Part shown: positions 8,691-21,078 of the stretch, piece after piece
How the letters are laid out: each line of letters opens with the position of its first letter
How positions within the stretch are numbered: the stretch's first letter is position 1
Assembly (NCBI GenBank): GCA_024230435.1
Contig: JAAERL010000428.1
Span: forward strand, 1-44,909
DNA: 44,909 nt
Source of the DNA: Desulfobacteraceae bacterium
GTDB taxonomy: Bacteria > Desulfobacterota > Desulfobacteria > Desulfobacterales > Desulfosarcinaceae
Reading direction: 5' to 3'
Translations under genes and position numbers: made by a program
The notes under the pieces: model-generated
Databases searched by the model: none
What the model saw: the letters and a program-made list of their open reading frames with translations, nothing else
What the model was told of the DNA's origin: nothing

Positions 8691-8960
8691 ATGAAGAAGG
8701 GAATTGAACCTAAAAGATTTCATGAAAGAATGTACTACACGGTTGATGTAATTTTTGCACATCGGGAACGTGCATACCAGGGAACCTTGAAAAATTTGAG
8801 TACTGGTGGCGCTTTTATAAAAACAAATAGCGCTAACATTTTTAGTAAGGGCGATTATATTACAATAAGCATTCCTTATACTACAGGGAAAAAACATGTA
8901 AAAAGAAACGGGACCGTTAAATGGCGCAATAATGAAGGCATAGCTATTGAGTTCAATTAA
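8691..8960 (+). CDS. Small PilZ-domain protein (c-di-GMP receptor)
   Basis: This 89-residue single-domain protein has both c-di-GMP contact motifs of PilZ: RxxxR (RFHER near the N-terminus) and NxSxxG (NLSTGG), followed by the usual beta-strand pattern ending GIAIEF. PilZ proteins bind cyclic di-GMP and switch motility, pilus or surface functions. I prefer the ATG at 8691 (AAAGG about 13 nt upstream) over an in-frame TTG at 8670, which has no SD. It is an orphan in its neighbourhood; a link to the MSHA-type pilus at 23560-33540 is only conjecture. Confidence 0.88.
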   Translation: MKKGIEPKRFHERMYYTVDVIFAHRERAYQGTLKNLSTGGAFIKTNSANIFSKGDYITISIPYTTGKKHVKRNGTVKWRNNEGIAIEFN

Positions 8961-9643
8961 TGTGACTGCTTTGACGCACTCCCAAAGCTAAAAGCTTTTG
9001 GGATTCTGGATTCTGGCAGGCATTGCCATCAAAGATGGTCTTATATCCCCTGTCCCATGAGTTGACGCCCCCAACTCGAATCTGTGTTTCGTTTCTTTAG
9101 GTCTGACTGAAATGCAACGCAGGTTTTACCCTGCCTGAAGCAAACAAAAAAAACACCAGACTATTTTAGGAATTGATTTTACGCAACAACCTGTGACTTG
9201 TTGCAACCCCATACCAATTATCAAAGAACTGGATAACTCAACTTTGGCCATTTTTTAATAACCTTTTGAATTAATTGGCTTTTTAGATTTTGACAATTTA
9301 TTTGCCAGGATCAATAAAATCAGGCACTTACAGACTAAATACGTTCAATCTGTTCAGAAATGGTCAAAGTCGAGGATAACTAATATGTTATTTTTATTAA
9401 ATATGTACCCGTTAGGGCGGCCGGGAAAAAAATTCAACAAAAAAAATCAAATTGTGCGGGAGTGTTTTTCGGCTTTATTATGGGCCTCGAAATCCGAACC
9501 GGTTACTAAGCCACAAATGAATTCAGCCAGATTTTATTGGGGCCAAACCCCAGGGATTTAGTGCATAAGGGACCAAAGCATGGGAGCAAGACAAAAGACT
9601 GAGTCCATGTGCCAAACAGCGCCAGCCTTAACTTAGACGGTAA

Positions 9644-9667
9644 ATTGAGGCCAAAAATGGCCTCAAT
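9644..9667. repeat. Perfect 10-bp hairpin with AAAA loop
   Basis: ATTGAGGCCA pairs with TGGCCTCAAT around an AAAA loop. A second imperfect stem (AGCTT...AAGGC with GCCTTAGCT) follows at 9670-9706. There is no T run, so these are not standard terminators. Confidence 0.6.
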
Positions 9668-9717
9668 GCGTAGCTTAAAAAAGGCAAAATTGGCCTTAGC
9701 TTTGGGCCCACTTCACT

Positions 9718-9832
9718 TCAAGGCACACCAGAGCATACCTGCTCAATGTATTCGGACCTTTGGCGCAACGTCAAAAAGGATAAAAAAAGGACAACTAAGG
9801 TGGTATATTCTTTTGACAGCAAATCCGCTTAA
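9718..9832 (-). repeat. Palindromic repeat family 1, divergent partial copy
   Basis: Read on the plus strand, it matches the reverse complement of the family: TTCAAGGCAC, ATGTATTCGG, CTTTGGCGCAACG, an A-rich tract and GGTGGTATATTCTTTTGA in the same order. The far end is not recognisable, so this is an old or truncated copy. Boundaries are approximate. Confidence 0.55.
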
Positions 9833-9891
9833 TACATTCCTTCAAATCAGTACTTAGATTATTACCGAATTTTTTCCGTATTTATTTAGTA

Positions 9892-9919
9892 TTGCCTTTT
9901 TAATTACTTTTGCTATATT
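9892..9919 (+). promoter_or_regulatory. Candidate extended -10 promoter for khpA
   Basis: TTGCCT at 9892-9897 and TATATT at 9914-9919 are separated by 16 bp. A TG at 9911-9912 gives an extended -10. Transcription would begin about 100 nt upstream of khpA. Confidence 0.4.
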
Positions 9920-10026
9920 AGATTTATTCACATACCCATCACACTAAAACTTGCACCTATTTAGTTGTATCCTAACTGTATTTCGGAAGGGTTTCTATCT
10001 CGAACGCCCAGAAAAAGGAGAAAGTA

Positions 10027-10257
10027 ATGAAGGAGCTGATCAGCTACATCGCACAATCGCTCGTGGACAATCCCAGTCAGGTCACGGTTTCCGAAGTCGA
10101 AGGTAACCAAACTACCGTGCTTGAATTAAAAGTAGCTAAGGAAGATTTAGGAAAGGTTATCGGCAAACAAGGTAGAACCGCACAGGCAATGAGAACCATT
10201 TTAAGTGCGGTATCTTCAAAGGTAAAAAAACGCACTGTCTTGGAAATTATCGAATAG
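10027..10257 (+). CDS. khpA: KH-domain RNA-binding protein KhpA
   Basis: 76 residues with one KH domain containing the GxxG RNA-binding loop (VIGKQGRTA) at about 45-53. Members of this YlqC/KhpA family bind RNA, often with KhpB, and are usually encoded between rpsP and rimM. Here the gene stands alone, with a strong SD (AAGGAGAAAGTA before the ATG) and its own promoter candidate. Length is normal for the family. Confidence 0.92.
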   Translation: MKELISYIAQSLVDNPSQVTVSEVEGNQTTVLELKVAKEDLGKVIGKQGRTAQAMRTILSAVSSKVKKRTVLEIIE

Positions 10258-10577
10258 ACAATGCAAAAGAACAGCGATAGTGTACCTGCCTGAATATCCT
10301 TTGGGGGAAAAGATATTTTGCGGCCAGTACATATGCTATTTAACAGCCTAAAAAATATTTTACCGGGATTCGGGGATATCCACCAATACCAAGTACCCTT
10401 TCCCCCTTGATCGGCCATTAGCTGCAAATGGGGTGTAAACACCGGGTTAATTCTTTCTATTTACGGCGCCTGACATTAAATAGTCAGATTTATTATCTGT
10501 TTTATCAAAAAACACCGAATCTGAAAGAATCAAACACGCGGGCTTAGTAAAAAAGGGCAAAAGATCGGAACAAGCTT

Positions 10578-10658
10578 TTAGGGCTATTTTCAATGGCGCG
10601 CCAAAGTATTGATATAATGGCGCAACACCGAAAATAGCCCTAAGGCGGTTTTTTTTTC
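10578..10658 (+). terminator. 14-bp perfect inverted repeat followed by T run (possible terminator)
   Basis: TTAGGGCTATTTTC (10578-10591) pairs with GAAAATAGCCCTAA (10630-10643), followed by GGCGG and a run of nine or ten T. The loop is long (38 nt) and contains GGCGCGCC. The last three bases are also the TAA flanking the repeat at 10644, and the T run is inside that repeat. It could terminate khpA transcription. Confidence 0.4.
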
Positions 10659-10815
10659 AAATAATATACCATCTTGCATGTCTTTTTTCCGTCTTGTGCG
10701 TTATGCCAAAGGTACGAATACGTTAAGTATGCATCCTTTGGCACGCCTTGAATAGGAAAAAAACTATGCCAAATACGGTATCTGTTAAGACGCTATATTT
10801 TTTCAGCCAATCGCC
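10644..10815 (+). repeat. Palindromic repeat family 1, copy 2 (172 bp)
   Basis: Ends GGCGGTT and AATCGCC, flanked by TAA on both sides (10641-10643, 10816-10818). It shares AATATACCATCTTG, GTCTTTTTTCC, TATGCCAAAG, GAATACGTTAAGTATGC and CTTTGGCACGCCTTG with copies at 33880 and 41496. With the copy at 4072 it shares GGTATCTGTTAAGA near the right end. It lies between the convergent genes khpA and pyrG. Confidence 0.85.
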
Positions 10816-10891
10816 TAATGCTCAACTATCGGCCAGCCTTAAACAGGCAAATTAGATTAAAATCAAGGATCGTAATTAGCCAATGTACTAC

Positions 10892-12649
<1,758 letters not shown>

Positions 12650-12767
12650 TTAAATAAAGAATGGAGGTAATGAAAATGATAAATAGCTTCCATCTGAAAA
12701 CAGGTGAATCCGCCATTTCCGGAATGGACGCTAACTAATGTATAAAATTTTTCTAAACGTAAGCTCC

Positions 12768-15460
<2,693 letters not shown>

Positions 15461-15868
15461 ATGAAACCTAAAAGCCAATATGATGAAGGCCATTTATTCG
15501 TGGCGGCCATTCGATTACTGGAACATCAACACGTTACACCGCCTTCACTGGACCAAATCTCTTTTTTGCTCGGAATTTCTCTGGAACAAACCGGGCTGAT
15601 CAGCCGGCGCTTGAAAGAAGCCGAAATTATCGATGAGGTAGAGATAGCTTATGCCATACGATTGGTTATTAAAAATCATTTGAAACTTGAAGATCTCTCA
15701 GATGAGCAAGAGTCCAGCGAGCTGGACAATGCATTAAAAAAATTTCAACTTGAGCGCCAAAAAATGACTGATAAAATTGAACTTATTAAAGAACAGCAAG
15801 CGCAGAAAAAGAAGGACCTTTTCGATGACATTGAAAAAAAACTTAAAAAGGACCTGAAACCGGAATAA
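15461..15868 (+). CDS. Small helical protein with coiled-coil C-terminus, unknown
   Basis: 135 residues, soluble. The N-terminal 65 residues have a winged-helix/helix-turn-helix look (LDQISFLLGISLEQTGLISRRLKEAEII). The C-terminal half is strongly charged and predicted coiled coil (LKKFQLERQKMTDKIELIKEQ onward), ending in Lys/Asp-rich repeats. I do not recognise a named family. The ATG at 15461 has AAGGA 12 nt upstream; a TTG at 15440 is a weaker alternative. It lies 43 nt before the pilin-propeller gene on the same strand, so they probably form an operon. Confidence 0.7.
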   Translation: MKPKSQYDEGHLFVAAIRLLEHQHVTPPSLDQISFLLGISLEQTGLISRRLKEAEIIDEVEIAYAIRLVIKNHLKLEDLSDEQESSELDNALKKFQLERQKMTDKIELIKEQQAQKKKDLFDDIEKKLKKDLKPE

Positions 15869-15911
15869 ATGCATCCTTCATTTTAAGGAATCAGGAAAAA
15901 GTGTACCGCCC

Positions 15912-18395
15912 TTGAATACAAAACGGATTATTTCAATCCAAAAAGGATTTACGCTGGTTGAAATGGCTGTCGTTCTGGTTGTTGTGGGCATCATTATTTC
16001 CACTTTGGCCACTGTGCTGCCATCGCTGATACAATCTTCAAAAATAAAACAATCACAGGCGCTTTTGGAAAGAGCGGATTACGCTTTGCAAGGCTATAGC
16101 CTGGCAAACCACAGATTACCCTTTGCCGATAGCGGCGCCGATGGCATCGAAGATAGCGGAACTTTCGCGGGCAACCTGCCCTATCTGACCCTTGGGCTGT
16201 CATCCGGAAATGATATCTGGGGCGCTCCAATAAAATACGCGGTCTATGGTGTTAGTGGAGCAAGCAGCAATCTGACCGAAAGTTTTGCCGATGCTTCGGC
16301 TTTTTGCACAGCCATCGCCAGCGCCAGCGTAGCCGGATTTGATATTAACATTGCCCATACCACCACCGCCTCCCCATGCTCAGGCGCCGGCGCATCGGAT
16401 TCGAGCAACCAGGCATTCGTATTGGCCAGCAGCGGTTTATATGACCTGGACGGCTCTAATGGCCGCTTTGACGACTGCAACGGACAAAGCGGCGCTGGAT
16501 TCAATATCCCCGGAAAAATCCAATCCACAACCTATGATGACCTGGTGCGTGCTTACTCGCTCAACGAATTGAACCAGAAAAACTGTTCAGGTTCTTCAAG
16601 CAGCAGTTCCAGTACTGAAATATGCGACGATTCCGGTGAAAACGATGAGGACGCAGACGGTTTATCCAACTGTGATGATCCGGATTGTTCCTCACACGCT
16701 TCGTGCAGCAGCGGCTCTTTCAGCATAACCACTACCTCCATTCCCAGTGCAACGGTAAACAGCTCTTATGTGACAACTTTCAGTGCATCGGGAGGCACTA
16801 CGTCTTACCTATGGTCATTGACCGGCAACGGAGGATTCAGTGACTTGGGCCTCAATAGTTCAACCGGCACGCTTTCCGGTACTCTGGATCAATGCCCAGG
16901 CAATTACACGGTTTCCATCCAAGCAGAGGATTCAACCCCATCCGGGGACGGCGGGCCGCTGACCGACTCCGCCTCGTTTACCCTTGAGGTGACCGGCGCC
17001 CTGAGCACATCACGAACCAGCGGGTCAGGCACGTCAATCACCTGGTCGTCACCGTCCCAGGAAGAAACCTTTTCTGTTTCGGGCAACTATCTGGGCAGTA
17101 TCAACTGGACGCTGAATGCAGGCGGGGCAACCGGATTCCAGGTTTACAGCACAGGCGATACCACAAGCGCGATACGTAAAAGCGGCTCCAGCACGGCTGG
17201 AACCTATACCTTTACATTGACGGCCACAGATTCAAGTTGCTCCACCAACACTGACGACATTGAATTGGATGTTACGGTAACCACAGCCGGGGCCTCAGCG
17301 CCGGGCGGAATTTCCCGTATTGAGGATACGTTTGAATTTGATACAAATAACTGCAGCGAGCCTGACATCATTCATATTAGCGGCGATGTCTATGCCGTAG
17401 CCTACACCGGCAACAATAACAACGGCTATATAAAAACCGTACAAATCACCTCCGACGGCCAGATTGCCAACAGCACCACCGATTCTTTTATATTTGCAAC
17501 TGAAAAAATACTGGATATAAAAATTATCAATGTTGCGGATTCGATTTATGCAATTGCCTATAATTATAATAACAGCACCGGCCGTATCACAACTGCTCGG
17601 ATTGACTCTGACGGGCAAATAGACAATAGCCTCATTGACAGATTAGAATTTTTTGATGGTAAATGCCGCAACCCCGACCTGATACAAATCAGCAGTGACA
17701 TATTTGCTGTAGCTTACACCAATGTAGCACAAGGCAATGATGGATTTGTCGAAACAGTTCAGATCGACAGCAGCGGGCAAATTACCGATAGCATGATTGA
17801 CACCCTTGAATTTGACACAAACCGGGGCGAAGAGCCCAAACTTATCCATATTGACGGTGATGTATATGCTATTGCTCATCGAGGAAGATCCAGTGACGGC
17901 TTCGTGGCCACAATCTCCATTACCGATACAGGGCTAATCAGCAGCTCGCGCATCGACAGGCTCGAATTCGATACGTCAAGATGCAACTATCCCGACATCA
18001 TCAATATCAGCGGAGAATATTATGCGGTTGCATACATGGGCAATGGTGATGACGGCTTTGTCAAGACCATTGAAATTGCCGCGGATGGCGATATAACAAA
18101 CAGCACGGTGGACAGCCTGGAATTTGATACGAATAACGGAGAACGCCCCGTGATCCTGACTGCCGCCGGCAACACTTTTATCATCGCCTATGAAGGAGAA
18201 AACAAAAAGGGCACTGCAATCACAGTGCAAATTGATGAAACCGGCCAAATCGGCAGCTCGTTTCTTGATTCCATAATTTATAACAGCCGTCAGGCAATCG
18301 AATCGTCCATGGTTCAGGTCACCTCCGGCATGTATGCCATAGCCTACAGTGGTCCAAACAACGATGGCCATATTACCACCATCAGCCTTGAATAA
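15912..18395 (+). CDS. Giant pilin-like protein with Ig-like and seven propeller-type repeats
   Basis: 827 residues. A 12-residue leader ends at KG|FTLVEMAVV, a class III prepilin cleavage site followed by the hydrophobic helix, so it should be processed by prepilin peptidase and built into a pilus or pseudopilus. Residues 200-260 hold a Ser run and a Cys/Asp-rich calcium-type segment (DDSGENDEDADGLSNCDD). Putative Ig-like domains follow (about 265-460). Residues about 465-827 are seven repeats of about 52 residues with the pattern LEFDTN-x-PDIIxISGDxYAVAY-x-DGFVxTVQI-x-G-I, suggesting a seven-bladed beta-propeller. The TTG start is supported by the leader length; the SD is distant. The pilin helix and the MSHA-type operon at 23560-33540 suggest a minor or tip pilin. 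Confidence 0.85.
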   Translation: MNTKRIISIQKGFTLVEMAVVLVVVGIIISTLATVLPSLIQSSKIKQSQALLERADYALQGYSLANHRLPFADSGADGIEDSGTFAGNLPYLTLGLSSGNDIWGAPIKYAVYGVSGASSNLTESFADASAFCTAIASASVAGFDINIAHTTTASPCSGAGASDSSNQAFVLASSGLYDLDGSNGRFDDCNGQSGAGFNIPGKIQSTTYDDLVRAYSLNELNQKNCSGSSSSSSSTEICDDSGENDEDADGLSNCDDPDCSSHASCSSGSFSITTTSIPSATVNSSYVTTFSASGGTTSYLWSLTGNGGFSDLGLNSSTGTLSGTLDQCPGNYTVSIQAEDSTPSGDGGPLTDSASFTLEVTGALSTSRTSGSGTSITWSSPSQEETFSVSGNYLGSINWTLNAGGATGFQVYSTGDTTSAIRKSGSSTAGTYTFTLTATDSSCSTNTDDIELDVTVTTAGASAPGGISRIEDTFEFDTNNCSEPDIIHISGDVYAVAYTGNNNNGYIKTVQITSDGQIANSTTDSFIFATEKILDIKIINVADSIYAIAYNYNNSTGRITTARIDSDGQIDNSLIDRLEFFDGKCRNPDLIQISSDIFAVAYTNVAQGNDGFVETVQIDSSGQITDSMIDTLEFDTNRGEEPKLIHIDGDVYAIAHRGRSSDGFVATISITDTGLISSSRIDRLEFDTSRCNYPDIINISGEYYAVAYMGNGDDGFVKTIEIAADGDITNSTVDSLEFDTNNGERPVILTAAGNTFIIAYEGENKKGTAITVQIDETGQIGSSFLDSIIYNSRQAIESSMVQVTSGMYAIAYSGPNNDGHITTISLE

Positions 18396-18713
18396 AATTT
18401 TCGCACTATTATAATTGGGTCAAAATTAGGCACGTCTTTTCATTGACCCCGCGAATCTAATCTGATAGCAATTATTGTGACAAAATGTGAATAAGCGGTA
18501 CCCTCTAATTATGGAAAACTTACCAACACTTAACCTTTCCATTAATGGTATGCTCTGAAATTCGAAACCATCACGAGTCAAAGGCCAAAAATTATTAAGT
18601 TAAAACGGCCTTCTTTATTTCGCCTTATAAAGTACCTTGAATTTGTCTTAAGCATTTTACAGCCAGTACACATAATTGTTGACCCAATTCGATTAGTTAC
18701 AGGAGGAAAGTGT
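18396..18713. other. Intergenic region before first M14 gene
   Basis: Contains an inverted repeat of 11 bp, AATTGGGTCAA (18413-18423) and TTGACCCAATT (18679-18689), bracketing the region, and the duplicated bipartite element at 18437-18470. No gene is seen. Confidence 0.6.
18437..18470 (+). promoter_or_regulatory. Duplicated bipartite promoter-like element, copy A
   Basis: TTTTCATTGACC and AATCTGATAGCA separated by exactly 10 bp. The same two 12-mers with the same spacing occur at 20642-20675. It contains TTGACC with a 17-bp spacer to TAGCAA, which would be a promoter with a weak -10. It lies 244 nt upstream of the first M14 gene. Confidence 0.55.
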
Positions 18714-20381
18714 ATGGACTCGAGACGCAACATGTTATTTTTTATGGTTTTCTTTCTAATGAGCACAGCTTTAATTTTTACACAGCTAAATACCGTATGG
18801 GCTGATGAAAACGAAAAAGTGCTGGTTCATGCAAAATTTCCGGATCTTAAGACAGCCCGGAAAGCGGTCCGGTCATTCGAAACAATTGAATCGAACTATG
18901 ACAAAGGCTATTTATTCATGAAGTTGACACCGCAAGAGATGCAAACCCTAACAGACTTGGGGTTCTTGCTGGAGAAAAAAACGGCTAAAGACCTTGACCG
19001 GTTTCTTTCTTCTACAAAATCAACGGTCAAGAGACCTGAAAGAGCCGGTATCCCCGGATACACATGCTATCGAACCGTAGAAGAAACGTTCGCCACCGCA
19101 AAGTCCATTGCCGACGGCAATCCGGATTTGGCTAAGTGGATTGATGTGGGCGATTCATGGGAAAAATCAGATGGATCTGGCGGATACGATATGATGGTCC
19201 TTAAGCTTACCAATTCAAACACCACTGACCCCAAACCCATTCTTTTCATCACTTCAGCCATCCATGCTCGGGAATATACCACCGCTGAATTAGTCACACG
19301 CTTTGCTGAGGAACTGGTGCTTGGATACGGACAAGATCCCGATGTTACATGGATTCTTGACAATCACGAGGTGCACTTGATGTTCCATGCCAATCCCGAT
19401 GGCCGGAAAAAGGCCGAAGCAGGCCGGTTATGGCGCAAAAATACAAATCAAAACTACTGTAGCAACTCCAATAGTCAGGGAGCGGATCTGAATCGCAACT
19501 TCTCATTCTTCTGGGGGTGCTGCGGCGGCTCCAGTGGTAATGAATGCAGTGAAACCTATCGAGGTACGGGACCTGCCTCCGAGCCTGAAACACAGGCAGT
19601 GGAAGCTTATGTCCGTGCAAATTTCGATGACCATCGCGGCCCCAATGAAGATGATCCGGCCGATGACGATACCAGCGGTATCTTCCTGGATATTCACAGC
19701 CACGGCAAATTAATCCTCTGGCCTTGGGGACACACCAATAAACCGGCGCCTAACGGCCCGCAACTCGAAGCCCTGGGCCGCAAGTTCGCCTACTGGAACG
19801 GTTACTCCCCCGAACAGTCCGTTGGCCTTTATCCGACCGATGGCACCACCGATGACGTAGGCTACGGTGAATTGGGAATCCCTTCTTATACCTTTGAGCT
19901 AGGAACGACCTTTTTCCAGGATTGCAATAATTTTGAAAACACCATCCTTGGCGGCAACATACCGGCTCTGATCTATGCGGCCAAAGTTGTACGCACACCA
20001 TATATTACACCCTCAGGACCGGATGTGCTTGAGATCGAACTTGACGCTGGCGGTTCAAAATCGTCAGCCGCGTCTGCAGGCACTTCGGTTACGTTAAGCG
20101 CCAACATAGACGACACCCGGTATTACGGCTCCAACGGCAAGGAGTCAACCCAACAAATTGCCGCAGCTGAATTTTACATAGACACGCCTGTCTGGCGACA
20201 AGGCAGCCCAATAGCAATGGATGCCGGTGATGGCAATTTCAATTCAGCGGCTGAGAGCGTTCAAGCAACAATCGATACCACCGGAATTGATCCCGGCAAG
20301 CACATTGTTTTTGTTCGTGGCCAGGATGCCGATGGAAACTGGGGAGCATTTAGTGCAGCGTTCTTATACATTGGAGATTGA
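18714..20381 (+). CDS. Secreted M14 zinc carboxypeptidase (paralogue 1)
   Basis: 555 residues. A signal peptide (about 1-30) is followed by a possible propeptide (35-110) and an M14 catalytic domain (about 115-425). Zinc ligands by family: His184 and Glu187 (HAREY) and His328 (DIHSHG). The catalytic Glu395 is in YTFELG, and the substrate-binding Asn-Arg is in DLNRNF (258-263). Residues 430-555 form a C-terminal beta-rich Ig-like domain (FVRGQDADGNWG). Several Cys (CC, NEC) suggest disulfides outside the cytoplasm. Strong SD AGGAGG. A close paralogue lies at 21636; the two align end to end, implying tandem duplication. Likely cleaves C-terminal residues from extracellular peptides. Confidence 0.93.
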   Translation: MDSRRNMLFFMVFFLMSTALIFTQLNTVWADENEKVLVHAKFPDLKTARKAVRSFETIESNYDKGYLFMKLTPQEMQTLTDLGFLLEKKTAKDLDRFLSSTKSTVKRPERAGIPGYTCYRTVEETFATAKSIADGNPDLAKWIDVGDSWEKSDGSGGYDMMVLKLTNSNTTDPKPILFITSAIHAREYTTAELVTRFAEELVLGYGQDPDVTWILDNHEVHLMFHANPDGRKKAEAGRLWRKNTNQNYCSNSNSQGADLNRNFSFFWGCCGGSSGNECSETYRGTGPASEPETQAVEAYVRANFDDHRGPNEDDPADDDTSGIFLDIHSHGKLILWPWGHTNKPAPNGPQLEALGRKFAYWNGYSPEQSVGLYPTDGTTDDVGYGELGIPSYTFELGTTFFQDCNNFENTILGGNIPALIYAAKVVRTPYITPSGPDVLEIELDAGGSKSSAASAGTSVTLSANIDDTRYYGSNGKESTQQIAAAEFYIDTPVWRQGSPIAMDAGDGNFNSAAESVQATIDTTGIDPGKHIVFVRGQDADGNWGAFSAAFLYIGD

Positions 20382-20590
20382 TCGTCAGACAATCCTTAAA
20401 GGCGCTTACGCGGATCAGTCACACAAGTACTACAGCGGCCCGTGTAAATATCAACCATGAGAATGGATTGAAAAAGGACCGTTTGAATTGACTATAATGC
20501 TGACGATAATTTTTTAAGTAGCAGTTTAACACGGTAAAACCAACAATGCATCCTTAGGTTAAACTGCGGCAATTGCTAAGCCCTTTGAAA

Positions 20591-20630
20591 AAAACGCGGA
20601 TTGGGTTTCATTCCAGCCGCGTTTTTTTTT
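20591..20630 (+). terminator. Rho-independent terminator after M14 paralogue 1
   Basis: AAAACGCGG pairs with CCGCGTTTT (9 bp, 17-nt loop) and runs straight into a stretch of T. Textbook form, about 210 nt after the carboxypeptidase stop. Confidence 0.75.
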
Positions 20631-20641
20631 GAAGCTCCCAG

Positions 20642-20675
20642 TTTTCATTGACCAAAGACAATCAATCTGATAGCA
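20642..20675 (+). promoter_or_regulatory. Duplicated bipartite promoter-like element, copy B
   Basis: Same two 12-mers and same 10-bp gap as copy A at 18437, directly after the terminator of M14 paralogue 1 and 404 nt upstream of the 21079 gene. TTGACC with a 17-bp spacer to TAGCAG gives a promoter-like layout. Confidence 0.55.
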
Positions 20676-20792
20676 GTTATCAAAAGCGGCAACCACATGC
20701 CTTGGCAAATTTATCTGACATTTTTCTTTTCCATTGATGAAGATAGATAATCGGCATGCTTTTATATTTTTGTCAATTGTCTGCACAACATT

Positions 20793-20835
20793 AGATCCGC
20801 CAGAACAATAAGATCCGCCAGAACAATAAGATCCG
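20793..20835. repeat. 18-bp tandem repeat, 2.4 units
   Basis: AGATCCGCCAGAACAATA occurs twice in perfect tandem (20793-20810, 20811-20828), followed by AGATCCG of a third partial unit. Confidence 0.85.
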
Positions 20836-21078
20836 TTATAACATTTACCGGCTCAAGCTTCACACTTAGGCAAGGGGGAAACAATTGCCTAAGGGCTTGC
20901 TCAAAAACAACGTAATGCTTCTATATGGCGATGTATTTTGTTTTACTGCAAAAAGTTTTAATCTCCGGACATACCTTTCGTTTCAGCGCCGTGCAGAAAT
21001 AACGCCGCGAAGCAATAAAATTGTGAATTTATCTTTTCGGTCACCCTAAAAGCCTGTTTGGGAAAATAGGAATAATAT

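Larger units (their letters stand above)
8961..10026. other. 1-kb non-coding region before khpA with several hairpins
   Basis: No credible gene. Visible structures: a CCCAAAGCT/AGCTTTTGGG hairpin just after the PilZ gene (8981-9002), without a T run; GCAACAA/TTGTTGC near 9183-9205; a perfect 10-bp hairpin at 9644-9667; and a divergent repeat copy near 9718-9832. A promoter for khpA lies at 9892-9919. An 82-codon frame at 9609-9857 overlaps these repeats and is not regarded as a gene. Confidence 0.55.
10258..10891. other. Convergent intergenic region khpA/pyrG
   Basis: No gene is visible between the 3' ends of khpA and pyrG. The region holds a 14-bp inverted repeat (10578-10643) and an intact family 1 repeat (10644-10815). 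Confidence 0.6.
20382..21078. other. Intergenic region between the M14 gene and the 21079 gene
   Basis: Contains a terminator (20591-20630), copy B of the bipartite element (20642-20675), an 18-bp tandem repeat (20793-20835) and a 9-bp hairpin CTTAGGCAA/TTGCCTAAG (20865-20893). No gene is recognised. Confidence 0.6.

Noticed and set aside
8981-9002. Hairpin after the PilZ gene as terminator
   Set aside because: The stem CCCAAAGCT/AGCTTTTGGG is good apart from a bulge, but no T run follows.
9609-9857. 82-codon plus-strand frame before khpA
   Set aside because: It is made of hairpin and repeat sequence, has no SD and resembles no protein family.
12661-12738. Tiny plus-strand frame with a GGAGGTAATG start between pyrG and the LolA-like gene
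   Set aside because: Only 20-25 codons with no conserved feature; the SD match alone is not enough.
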